Assembly (NCBI GenBank): GCA_008711295.1
Contig: VUYV01000181.1
Location: 597,411-661,410 of the forward strand
Direction of reading: 5' to 3'
From: Anarhynchus alexandrinus
Taxonomy: Eukaryota > Chordata > Aves > Charadriiformes > Charadriidae
DNA: 64,000 nt
The notes under the pieces are model-generated. The model was not told the DNA's origin. It saw only the letters and a list, made by a program, of their open reading frames with translations, and did no database searches. Positions 22,976-33,830 of the stretch are shown here, one piece after another (the stretch's first letter is position 1; every line of letters starts with the position of its first letter). A program made the translations under genes and the position numbers.

Positions 22976-24116
22976 GACAATACAGGAATGGCTTACTCGG
23001 GTCCAGTCCCTGCTCTACTGCAATGAGAATGGGTTCTGGGGGACCTTCCTGGAAAGCCAACGGAGCTGCGTTTGCCATGGTGGCACCAGCCTGTGCCAGC
23101 GCCCCATCCCCTGCATCATCGGGGGCAACAACAGCTGTGCCATGTGCAGCCTTGCCAACATCTCTCTCTGCGGCTCATGCAACAAGGGCTATAAGCTTTA
23201 CCGGGGTCGCTGCGAGCCTCAGAACGTAGACTCGGAGCGGAGCGAGCAGTTCATCAGCTTTGAGACGGACTTGGACTTCCAGGACCTAGAGCTGAAGTAC
23301 CTGCTGCAGAAAATGGACTCTCGCCTGTATGTGCACACCACCTTCATCAGCAATGAGATCCGCCTGGACACCTTCTTTGACCCCAGGTGGCGCAAACGCA
23401 TGTCCCTCACCTTGAAGAGCAACAAGAACCGGATGGACTTCATCCACATGGTGATCGGGATCTCCATGCGAATCTGCCAGATGCGCAACAGCAGCCTGGA
23501 CCCTATGTTCTTTGTCTACGTCAACCCGTTCAGCGGGAGTCACTCCGAGGGCTGGAACATGCCCTTTGGGGAGTACGGCTACCCGCGCTGGGAGAAAATC
23601 CGCCTCCAAAACAGCCAGTGCTACAACTGGACCCTGCTACTGGGCAACCGGTGGAAAACCTTTTTCGAGACCGTCCACATCTACCTACGCAGCCGGACTC
23701 GGCTGCCCTCCCTGCTGCGTAACGAGACTGGCCAAGGGCCCGTGGACCTTTCTGACCCCACCAAGCGTCAGTTCTACATCAAGATCTCAGACGTGCAGGT
23801 GTACGGCTACAGCCTGCGTTTCAACGCTGACCTACTGCGCAGTGCTGTGCAGCAGGTCAACCAGTCGTACACGCAAGGTGGGCAGTTCTATTCTTCCTCC
23901 TCCGTCATGCTCTTGCTGCTGGATATTCGGGACCGAATCAATAGACTGGCGCCTCCCGTGGCCCCAGGGAAGCCCCAGCTGGATCTGTTCTCTTGTATGC
24001 TCAAGCACCGCCTGAAACTCACCAACAGCGAGATCATCCGCGTGAACCACGCTCTAGACCTGTACAACACCGAGATCCTCAAACAGTCGGACCAGATGAC
24101 AGCCAAACTCTGCTAA
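22976..24116 (+). CDS. BRINP1: BRINP1 last coding exon, residues 382-761 and stop
   Basis: The large terminal exon gives 379 full codons and a TAA stop at 24114-24116. It is joined to the previous exon by one base completing Arg382. It begins [10 protein letters not shown], where a longer + frame without the splice would give nonsense. Residues 397-461 form the second cysteine-rich segment (Cys397, 413, 415, 422, 428, 436, 439, 447, 450 and 461), which contains N-glycosylation sequons at Asn433 and Asn443. The BRINP-specific C-terminal domain follows, with sequons at Asn553 (NSS), Asn599 (NWT), Asn631 (NET) and Asn677 (NQS). The protein ends QMTAKLC. No stop or frameshift interrupts it, so the gene looks functional. 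Extreme conservation with mammalian BRINP1 (from memory) is expected under strong purifying selection. A frame opening at the ATG of 23142 is internal (Met438) and not a start. Confidence 0.98.
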
Positions 24117-24166
24117 CCCGGACTTTTCAGTGGACATGTTGGTGATTGATCCTTTTGCTGTAAAAA

Positions 24167-24172
24167 AATAAA
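24167..24172 (+). terminator. BRINP1: Candidate proximal poly(A) signal AATAAA
   Basis: The hexamer lies about 50 bases after the stop codon, in an A-rich run. Such a short UTR is possible, but the flanking A/G simple sequence makes a chance hexamer likely. Confidence 0.4.
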
Positions 24173-24453
24173 AGAGAAAAAAAAAAAGAGAAAAAAGTAA
24201 AAAGAAAGAAAGAAGAGTGGGGGGAAAGCAAAGAAAGGGGGAAAAAAACAAGATTTGTAAAGTGTAATTAATATACAAAAGAGGAAAAAAAAAAGAGGAA
24301 ATTCTTCATTTGTTGAAAACTAAACCCGTTCTAGCAGCTGTATAAAACTGTCAGGCATGTTTGTTATTTCTATAATCCGTCATAAAAGGGTAACACCTTA
24401 CTCTCTCTTGACCTTGGGGGTGTTGCTTGCTGGTCCTCAGGGGCAGCAGAGTA

Positions 24454-24459
24454 AATAAA
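24454..24459 (+). terminator. BRINP1: Candidate distal poly(A) signal AATAAA
   Basis: The hexamer lies about 340 bases after the stop, with T-rich bases (aaagttttctg) following some 45 bases downstream. It gives a UTR of a few hundred bases, of the order I recall for mammalian BRINP1 mRNA. Further hexamers at 25184 and 25706 could serve longer forms. Confidence 0.45.
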
Positions 24460-24540
24460 GGAGGAGCAGAGAGAGGGGCGAACTTCTGTAATGAACTGTA
24501 AAGTTTTCTGCTATGCAGGTGCCAAGACAAAGAGACAAAC

Positions 24541-27500
24541 AAAAAAAAAATCAAAACAAACAAACAAGAGTTATCTGTAAATGTAAAAGAACTGCCATTA
24601 TTCCTATAGTGGGAGTAAATGGTTAAAGATAAAAGATATTTCTTCTGTTGAGATTTATGCCAGCTTTACGTTGAGTTATTCCCACAGCCTGTGCTGAGCT
24701 TTGCTGGAGGTCAGAAGGTGGTGGCAGTCCTTTAAGAGTAAAACTAACGCCTTATTGGTGAGAAGACACATAAGAGGGGGTGGGGGGGTGGATGCAGGTC
24801 TCAGGTGTCTTCCCTTTGGGATTTCCATCTTGGAAGACTTTTCACCAGCAGTAGAGTCTCAGCACCAGCTGAAGAATGGGACATGTCAGGTCCCTGTGGC
24901 TACTTTGCTGAACTGGAGTTCGTGCCCTGCATCAGACTGCTGTTGCCTTCAGAAATGTCAGAGCTTAACCCCTTGAGGATCAGCACCTGTAAGTCTTCAG
25001 AGTCACTCATCTTTAAGGTACTTCACCAGAGTCCCTAGACCAGAGAAAGCCAAAACTGTATGCCACTTTGATAAACTTAAACAAGACAAACCTGGGTTTG
25101 GCTTTTTGCCTCAGGTCCTGGGGTTTTCAATAACCCTGGGAAACCCCTGTCACCACAAAAACCAAAGCACAATGCAAAAAAAAAATAAATACATTTCTAA
25201 GGAAACCTGGAGACACTGAAAGGCACATATGCCATTTTTGTTCTTTGGGGAAAGAAAAATCCCTTTTACTTTCTTATGTTTCCAGGGCTGTGAGTAATAT
25301 CCTTGTTTCACTTACACTTTCTTTGTCCACAAAAAAAAAATTAGAGAAAACAGATGAGACAATTTTATTAAAATATCTGCAAAAGTAGTAAAAGGGAGGG
25401 GTGGGAGGGAAGAGCACAATAACTAAACCTACCCTGAATTTGAGTTATCAAAAAATAACTAAAATAACTAAAAGGTGGGTAAAATTTTGTGGAGTGTGTG
25501 TGTGTGTTCATGTGTGTTTGGATTTAAAAAAAAATAGTACATTGAATGGAGTGTATGAATGTAGGATCAGCTGAGCTGGGTGATGAAGCCTGAACACAGT
25601 GGGAGGTGAGTAGTGGAGTGTTTCGCTTAATCTCACTGTTTTTTAGTTAAAGTTGATCATGAGAAGTGCTAGTGAGAGGCTATTTCTGCCTTTCTAGAAG
25701 GGAGAAATAAATCCCTGATCCTGCTGACTCCTGGAGCTGGAGGAGCATCCTGGGGAGAAACAGGCCTGAGCAGGAGGGACAGTCCCGATCCAAAGTCTGA
25801 GATCCAGGTCTGGCTCGAGATTTAACGTGTTGATTCAATCGAGTTCAAAACAGTCTTGTAGAAATTTTTGATCTTCTCATTTGGAGGTTTTGGCTCAGAT
25901 TCTGAGAATAACATCAGTTCTTCTGGAAAGAGCTAAATGCGTTGTGGTGTTATTCATGTGACACCGGGGACTTAGACAATTAAGTTTCGCTTCAGGTTTG
26001 GTTTAATTTGTGTGGGTTTGGTTGATGCCCATCCAAACTGAGAAGGCATTATATACCTTAAGGAAAATATACATTCACTGAACTCTGCTGCTGAACCAGC
26101 AACTGAGGGCGTAAGAGAAACTATCTGGGTAGTTAGCAAGAAAACAAAAAGGAGTCCCAGTTACAAAAGCACATGTCAGTCCCTGTCTTGTCTTTCTACC
26201 AAAGGTGGGGGAAGTGCATGCATCTGAAGCAGAGCTGGGTAAATTAAACAAGAATACTGTTTCTAGGGACATCCATCGATTTTCATTGGTAGTAACTTTG
26301 TGTTTTCCCTAACTTGCATTAAGATCTCTTTCTATCTCTACTCATCAGTCCATGCAAGAGGTTGCAAGGTTGCCTACATTTCCCAGTTTGTTCATGTGTT
26401 TGTTTTTCCTTTAATTGATCTTTGCTTAGTGTAGTAGAGCTTCGTGCTTGTAGACCACACCATTCAAAGAGGTTTCTTTGCAGTTGTGACATTCCTGTGT
26501 CAGCTTTCCGATAAGAGAAAATTCACCAGCAATAGGATGCATGGGAGTTAGTTTTAAGCAAATAGTAGAGAGCATTCATGGGAAATGAATGTCAAATTTG
26601 TAATTATGAGTGGAAATAATGTTCCTGACAGTTACATCCATCCAAGCAGGGAATAGAAATGTACTGTTTAATTTACATGTATGACCCAAAGAGCTGACAC
26701 TGAAAAGAACTATAGTTATTGCTCTAAAAATACTGAATACTGCTTATGAGCAACCTATAGCCTGAGATGCAGTCTGCATTCAATGATGGGATTTGTTCGT
26801 GGCTGGGAATAGTGAACGTGCTAACACAAAGTGAAATTAATTCGATAGATTGCTTTCCTATGAGATAAGTATCCAGCTCTAGTGACTAGAAGCCAAAGAA
26901 GTTGCAATTAAATCTCAGATCTCGTGGGTAACTAGCGACACATTAGCTGAATCTTGACCCCTATTTGTGGGACTATTAGGGATCAAATCAATTGCTCTCA
27001 GGTATCTTTAGTGATGCCGTGGGATGGTCAACCCCCAGTATTACTGGGCTTCGGCGAGGGGGGCAGCACCACAAACCTTAAACAAGACATTGGACACCAA
27101 CAGAACATTAAATCACTGCTGTCCAGTTCAGACCCAAGCAATGGTAGACAGCCGTGGAGTTAGAGAGGCATTGCCCAGCATGAGCTGGCATTTCCACCAT
27201 GGCTGGGAGTGGTGAAGCTGGAGTGTAGCAAACCAGTGTAAGGAGATGGAAGGAAGTTTGGCATAGACATGCTGTCAGCGTACGGAACTTACCTTGGGAG
27301 AACCTGATGGTGCAACACCGCACCAGGGTTTGATGGCACATGAACACAACAGTCCGGACTCATGTTGCAACATGGCTCGATGAAATTTTGTGATGAAATG
27401 AAGCTAAAATGTCAAGAATAAATTTCCTCGTCCTTCAGGATAGGGGAAAATGAAGCTATCTGGCAGCTCAGCCACCATTTTGGGCTTAAAGTTTATGACA

Positions 27501-29989
27501 GAGAGAAAAAGGGAAAACAAATCCAATCAAGTCAATGAAATGTGGCCTGGACCGTGCTACACTCTGCTTTTGATGCTAGAAAAGAAATGCCTGCCACAGG
27601 CAGGGCACGTGCTCTGCTTCCACTGCTCAGCCCCGTTAGCCCTTCCCCAGGTGAGGGGACAGCCCGTTACAGCCACATCCAGAAACAGATCCCAGAGGTT
27701 TGTTTTCGGATATTTGTTCTGCAGGCAACAGAAGATGTGGAGGCATCTGGCATACTTCTCTCTCAATAAGGGAAAGTAGTTCAGATCCCCCTAGAGAAGC
27801 CACACCAGTGCTACAGTGGTGTTAATGGGCTCCTGAGGAAATTATGTCCGAGTCTTCCACGTGGTCAGAAAAAGCTGTTTTACAAGACAATGACTAGAAT
27901 GGAGGGTAATTAATGGAGGACAATTAGGTAGGGCCCAGAGAATCCTTTCACCCATAAAACTAGATTCACTAAACTGCATGATCAGTAGATATTGTTACAG
28001 AGTTTAATGATAAAAGGGACCTTCATACTTTGACATACGAGTAACCATTCTCTGACTGTATGAGAACGAAACTCATCTTCCTTCCCCTGCAGAAGAAGGA
28101 GGTAGGGAGCAATCCATAAGATTGGCCAGCGCAGCTAATACAGAGGTGGTCCTACCAAATCAGGGTAGATACTTGTCCCTCGCTGCAATTAAATTAGGGA
28201 CTGCATGAAAGCTGGAGCTTCCAAATAACCCAGAGAAAAGAAGAAAAGCCAGATGCCGGGTGTCCCAAAGGCAAAGCATGGCAAAAAGCAGCAGGTAGAG
28301 CAGAATCTACCTGCTGCTTCCCTTCAAATGCAGAAGACTTCTGGGATCGGTTTCTTCAAGTCACATGAGAGAAGGCACTGGGAGCTTACTAAGAAATGTG
28401 CTTTTTTTAAGTTATTCTAATTTAGACTTAACCAGCCGATGTGGCAGAAAGCAAAGGACGTCAGCAAGTCTTATTAATATGCTGATGCTACAGCTTCAGA
28501 AGTGTACAGAATGCCCATTTGGATCAGGGCTAAGAGCACAGCATGGAGTTGCCATGGAAACGTGGGGAGGCCATTAATTAGCTATCACATGAAATCATCA
28601 GGAAGAATCTGGACCTCGGCAGCTTTGCCCTCCTCAGAGGCAAAGGGCACAGCCCCAGTGACCCCACAGTCAGACCCAGTGACCCCTCCACAGCTCCAAC
28701 AACCTCCATCCTGGAGCAGAAGTGTCTTCTTGGAGGCGTGATAATTGAGTGGACAGGTAAGGGGGAGGAGATGACAAGGGCAGAAGGCAGGGAAGTAAAT
28801 AAAGGGTGGAGGCGATTTCCACACTTATTTTCCTCTTCCCAGGAAGCCCATTTGCTGTTGCTTAAAAGAACACAGGAGATCTGCTGCTTTTGGGGCTAGT
28901 GGGACTCATGCCAGGGACCTCCAAGAAATCAAGACTGGCCACAAGGCCCTGGCAAACTCAATTAGTGGAGTTAGTGTCTCTCTGGGTGAGCTGCACCTGG
29001 GATGAGAGAATGCCAATGCTCCCCAGAGCCTTCTCTGACCATGCTAAACCAGGAATCCCTTTTCCCAAAGGGAAACATGGACAAGTAAGGGAGGCTTATT
29101 GGCCACTTGCCCAGCCTCCCTCCAGAGCCAGAATCCACCTCCAGCCCAGGCTGTGTGCGTATGTTCCTGTGACAGCTGTGATGGACTTCAGCTGCCATGT
29201 ACAGGATGTTCTTTTTAGCCCACTTGCTAAAACACCACTCAGGAGAGGACACTTGGCAGATGGCATCTCCTGCACCAGGGTGTAGCAAGATCTCCAGCCT
29301 GGCTGCTCTTTTCCCAGTGCTGGAGGAGAAATGCTGAGTGGCAATCCAAACCGTGCGCTCCCGCCTCCAGCTAAAGGGCCTTCCTTGATGAATCTACCCC
29401 GGTGCTTGTTGAAAGAAAAAGATGGCACAAGGATTAGGTGCTGCAGTTTCTCCTCTGAAAGCAGAGACAGAGGAGGTTGGTCCAGTGGTGTGTGTTAGGG
29501 GAGAGGCAGAAGGGATAGAGACGAGACAAGGCGTAAGGAGGTCACGGAGGAGATGTTTCCATGTTCTTTCTATCCTGGAAAGTTTGAAATGATACATTAG
29601 ACGTGCTGGACCCACTCAGATTACAGACCTTCTTGTCCAAGATACTTTTTCTAATCCACATATCAATTAACACCCACTCACATTTTCTTCACAACTTCTT
29701 CCAGTAATCTTTTTTTCCATAATCTAAAACTACCTTCTCTTAATGTCATCAGGATTATTATTCTTCTGTAAATTAAATAACTATTGAAAACAGTGAGTAC
29801 TAAAAGCTCTATAAAAACCTCGTTGGAAATTTCTGTCCTCCCTCCTGAATTTTCAACTGACAAAAGCTGGGTGCTGGGTACAAATATATTGTTCAACCAA
29901 ATATGACTTTCCTTTTGTATAACAAGAAAAAAAACACAAAACAACAAATGGTACCGGTCTATGCCCCTTGGATACTCAAAACAAACCTT
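24541..29989. other. Non-genic DNA downstream of BRINP1
   Basis: No coding exon, RNA gene or clear transposon is recognisable. It contains further AATAAA hexamers, a short TG repeat near 25494-25518 and a perfect 14-base hairpin at 28286-28319. A 12-base word (cccagtgacccc) is duplicated at about 28654-28687. The open frames are short and unlike known proteins. Confidence 0.7.
28286..28319. repeat. Perfect 14-base inverted repeat with 6-base loop
   Basis: aagcagcaggtaga at 28286-28299 pairs exactly with tctacctgctgctt at 28306-28319. The stem does not extend further, so it is short for a microRNA precursor. It could be a miniature transposon end or a DNA cruciform. Confidence 0.8.
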
Positions 29990-30083
29990 CACAGAATCAC
30001 AGAATGGTCAGGGTTGGAAGGGACCTCTGGAGATCATCTAGTCCAACCTCCTGACAGAGCAGGGTCACCTACAGCAGGTGAAC
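29990..30083 (-). mobile_element. CR1 LINE 3'-end fragment, minus orientation
   Basis: It begins with the complement of the CR1 terminal octamer repeat (cacagaatcacagaatgg). The conserved tail follows: ggttggaagggacctctgg, then agatcatctagtccaacc. It is well preserved over about 90 bases, so this is a relatively young, strongly 5'-truncated insertion. Confidence 0.93.
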
Positions 30084-33000
30084 CTTCTCACATACAAGAC
30101 TGTCCATACGAATCCTGACCGCAAGAACCAGGCGAGCAGTGGTATGCCAACTCTGCGGCTTCTCAAATAAATACTGACAAAGACACCACCGGACACTGGG
30201 GAGAGTGGGTCTCACAATGGGGGTATCTTTCCAGTGTGAGCTGGGTTAAGTTTAGCAGGACACGATGAGGTGGGATGTAGCTAGCTAAATGCCTTAATGG
30301 CTTTTAGTGCTATTAAAGACATCTACAGGAACAGCCCCAGGTACACCATTTTGTGTCCCCATCTGTAGTGTTTATCTGTATGGCGGTGCAATCGCTCTGT
30401 GGTTCCCGTCGGCCTCCAGTACTTGCTTTTCAGACAAGAAGGAAATTTGACCTTGTGTAGAGACCTAGAAAAAACAGGCCATGGGTCTCTCCCCAGGAGA
30501 ACTACAAAAGGTATTGCTAGAAAAAAATAATCACGGCAGTAGAACCTGTGGAGGAGCGGGATCTGCTTAGGTGACCCTGAACAGATATAGGCAGGCACAA
30601 AAGAAATTGGATTACTGACCTCACCGCGCAGGGAGGACTCTCTTCACTCCCCGAACCCATCCTGTGTCTCATCATCTCCTCTTTTCAGCTTTGGCTCAGT
30701 AATGAACAAAACCAGACCATTAGATATTATATATAACGCACATCGTGTAAGTGCAGCTTAAAATAATATTTTAATGCCACCGAAAAAGTCAACCAAATTG
30801 AACTGAACAAAGAAGCAAAACGAAATGGGAAAAGCACGGAGACTCATTCTGTTTATTAGGGATGCTTGTGCCAGTGATAAATTGCTGTGAGATGCCTTAG
30901 TTTTTAATAACACAACAGCTTCCCGTAGAAAATGTCCAACTGAATTATTTTGGCCAAAACTTTAAAGGAGGTCTAAAAAAGAGAAGTTTTAAGTCAAGAT
31001 TTTCTGACTGAAATGTGGGATAGATACTACTTTTTGAGTATCATCTGAGCTACCCCTGTTTTTTAATGCTGTCAGTCACGTTGTCTGGAACATAGATTTG
31101 TCTAAATAGGAAAAAGAAGTTCAACTGGGATGATTTTCCAAGGTGCTGACAGATCTCCTTGAACAGGGTGTGCCAAGGGGAGCTGAAGGTCAAGAGTTCT
31201 CAAAGATGCTGCCAGGAACAGAGGAAAGAGCGCCTGGATTATGGTGCTGCCAAATTCAAGTGAGGGAGCCAAGAGACTTAGTGTGACATCAGGAAGACAG
31301 AAACACAACTTATACCTTTTGTATTTGTACATACAGGTATATATTTAGTTAAGTTTTGATATATCTATATTAGATATCTTTTAACTTATTAATAGACATC
31401 TATTAATCTACATTTTGAGGTCTCGATTACAATCCAAGTGTCATTGTGTTTGGTCCTGGCCATACACAGAATTAGTTATTGTCGCTTCAATAGATGTGAT
31501 CCATTTAGGGCTAACCTGACTTTTATAGGAGGGAAAGGGAAGCCCAAGACGGACAGAGACTGGCTTGCTATGGCAAAACCTGCTCTGGACTGGGACCAGA
31601 GTCTATCTCGAGTCTCGGTGTTAAGACTGACCATTGTATGAAGAGGAGGAGGGATGCCAGGGCGGGAATGGTTATTCCAGGTATGCTTTTATTTCCACCG
31701 ACAGTTCCTGGTGTCTGTGTGTCCCACTCTTACACGCATTGAGAAATATGTATAATGATGTGCCACCACGATGTGGATTTTGTTTCAGACTTGTGACATC
31801 CCAAATTCTTAGGTCGAGCCTGAAAGATCTGCCTTTGCCTGATTTTGGTGCGGAGAAGCCTGTAAAAGAAGTTTTCTAGAGATGAAGCAATCCTTATTTC
31901 CGCCTGTTTTCTGGGGCAGGCTTCTTGACAGCGTGCAGCATCTCCCTCTGGGTTGGGCTGTGGTGTAATTTAGGACTGAATCTTGTTCTGCAATGTGATG
32001 ACAGGATCATATTATACAAATGTCATACATCTAACTACTGAGATCTGGTTTTCAAACTTCCCTAAGACATTTAGACTCAGGGTTCTGTTAACGTTCATTC
32101 CAGGATGAGAAAGCAAAACCTGGATAGTGGCTGGGTTGTATTTAGGCACTAATTCTGATCTTCTTGTGTTTTTACAAGCTGCTCAGTGAAGGGAGTTCAC
32201 TCCTGACTTACTCCAGGATATTTGGGAGCTATCTCCATACTTTCAGTCTCTCTTGATATGAAAATCTAATCATGTTCATTGCTCAAAATCAACTCCAGTT
32301 GAAGACTAATGCAAAAAGGCTCAGCCTAAGCTAGCAGCTTGTTCAGGAAATGTAGATAAGAAACCCTCGCGGGTTGCTTTGAAAGTCAATAGACTCGGGT
32401 TTAGAAGGATTAGTGAAGGGCTCAGTCCTGCAAGGTGCTGAGCACGATGGATTGCGATACCGTGGCTGCATGTGTGCGGGTAGATGCATGAAAGTCAAAG
32501 GGACTGTTCAAAACCATATGGGTTAAGCTCATGCCCACGTATTTTTCTGGCTCGAATTCCGAGTTCTCAATAACTGGTGATGTGTGTTGAGCTCTGGGGG
32601 AATCCCAGATCTCAGGACTGTAAAGGCCCAGGGGTCCCAAGATCAAAACCCAACTTGTTAGCCTGAATTTATTTTTTAATCTCAGTGGCTGGGTTGGGTT
32701 CAGTAAGCGTAGGCAGCTGTGATGGAGCACACGCAGAGACTTTTAGACCGAGATGAACACTTACATTGCACCCTGGAGCAGCCAGTGAAGTGCACAACGC
32801 GTGTCCAAATGAACACCAATTGCATCACTGCTTAATGAGAATTAATATCTCTGATGTAGCACTGGGGGACCTCAGTCATGCACCAAGACCCCAGAGTAGC
32901 TGGCATTTTACTGAGACATAAGAAAAAGGAGATCTGGTTTCAAGAAACTTCTCAGAAAAGCGCTAATTAAGAGGATGATGCATGTGGCACCAGCTGAAGT

Positions 33001-33097
33001 TCCCAATGGGCTTTCAGGGGTCAGTCCCATAAAGGTGGACCAGTCCTTCATGTTTTTTAGGGTGGTTTTTTGCTGCCCTCTCTTCCTAGCAAACATT
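30084..33097. other. Non-genic DNA
   Basis: Unique sequence without a recognisable gene or repeat. It is AT-rich around 31310-31420, with repeated tatat/gatat words. The frames open here are short and have no domains. Confidence 0.7.
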
Positions 33098-33505
33098 GAG
33101 CAGCAGCCATTGCTTTTTCAGCCTGGAGAAGAGAAGGCTCCAGGGAGACCTAATTGCGGATTTTCGGTACTTAAAGGGGGCCTACAAGGAAGACGGGGAC
33201 AAACTTTTTAGCAGGGCCTGTAGCGATAGGACAAGGGGTAATGATTTTAAACTAAAAGACAGTAAATTTAGACTAGATACGAGGAAGAAATTTTTTACAC
33301 TGAGGGTGGTGAAACACTGGCCCAGGTTGCCCAGAGAGGTGGTAGATGACCCATCCCTGGAGACATTCCAGGTCAGGTTGGACGGGGCTCTGAGCAACCT
33401 GATCTAGTTAAAGATGTCCCTGCTCATGGCAGGGCGTTGGACTAGGTGGCCTTTAAAGGTCTCTTCCAACCCAAACTGTTTATGACTCTATGATTCTTAT
33501 GCCAT
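33098..33505 (+). mobile_element. CR1 LINE 3' fragment, plus orientation
   Basis: About 400 bases match the CR1 3' region in order: 'cagcctggagaagagaaggct', 'gataggacaaggggtaatg', 'ggcccaggttgcccagagagg' and 'ctcttccaacccaaactg'. It ends in a degenerate tatgactctatgattc repeat. An open frame through it (33096-33407) is the remnant of the end of the element's coding region. It is the longest clear CR1 copy in the window. Confidence 0.95.
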
Positions 33506-33739
33506 TCTGCATATATTCCCATTCATAAAGTGTTTCTTTAATCTCTCTGATATTTATAGGGTGAGCAGCATTTCCTTCAGGTCAGCATTACTTGTGCATT
33601 TATTATAGGACCCAGTTAATGAAAATAAAATTTAGAACAAGAAACAGAATAAAAGCCAACTAGATGACATGGACATGAGAAACTCATGCTCCAAAAAGTA
33701 TTTGTTTAAAACAAGAAAGAGGGCAGAAATAGATGTTGA

Positions 33740-33830
33740 AGGAGTTGCCTATGGGCACACAGTGAGTGGCAGAAACAAAGGAAGGAAATAAAAGTGGGTG
33801 TCTTACAGCACTGTTCCGGTCATACCCAGC
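33740..33830 (-). mobile_element. MIR-like SINE remnant
   Basis: The words gttgcctatgggcacacagtga and gtggcagaa, in that order, resemble the complement of the conserved MIR core. The remainder is too diverged to follow by eye. MIR is an ancient amniote SINE known in bird genomes as rare old copies. Confidence 0.4.

Larger units (their letters stand above)
24117..24540 (+). other. BRINP1: BRINP1 3' UTR (end uncertain)
   Basis: Non-coding sequence after the stop. It is purine-rich and A-rich from 24161 to about 24300, then mixed. Two AATAAA signals fall inside it. The end at about 24540 is chosen as the first A-rich point following the second signal and is a guess. The true 3' end could be nearer 24190 or further on. 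Confidence 0.5.

Noticed and set aside
23286..24050. Long minus-strand and alternate-frame open frames opposite the last exon
   Set aside because: Shadows of the strongly biased BRINP1 coding sequence.
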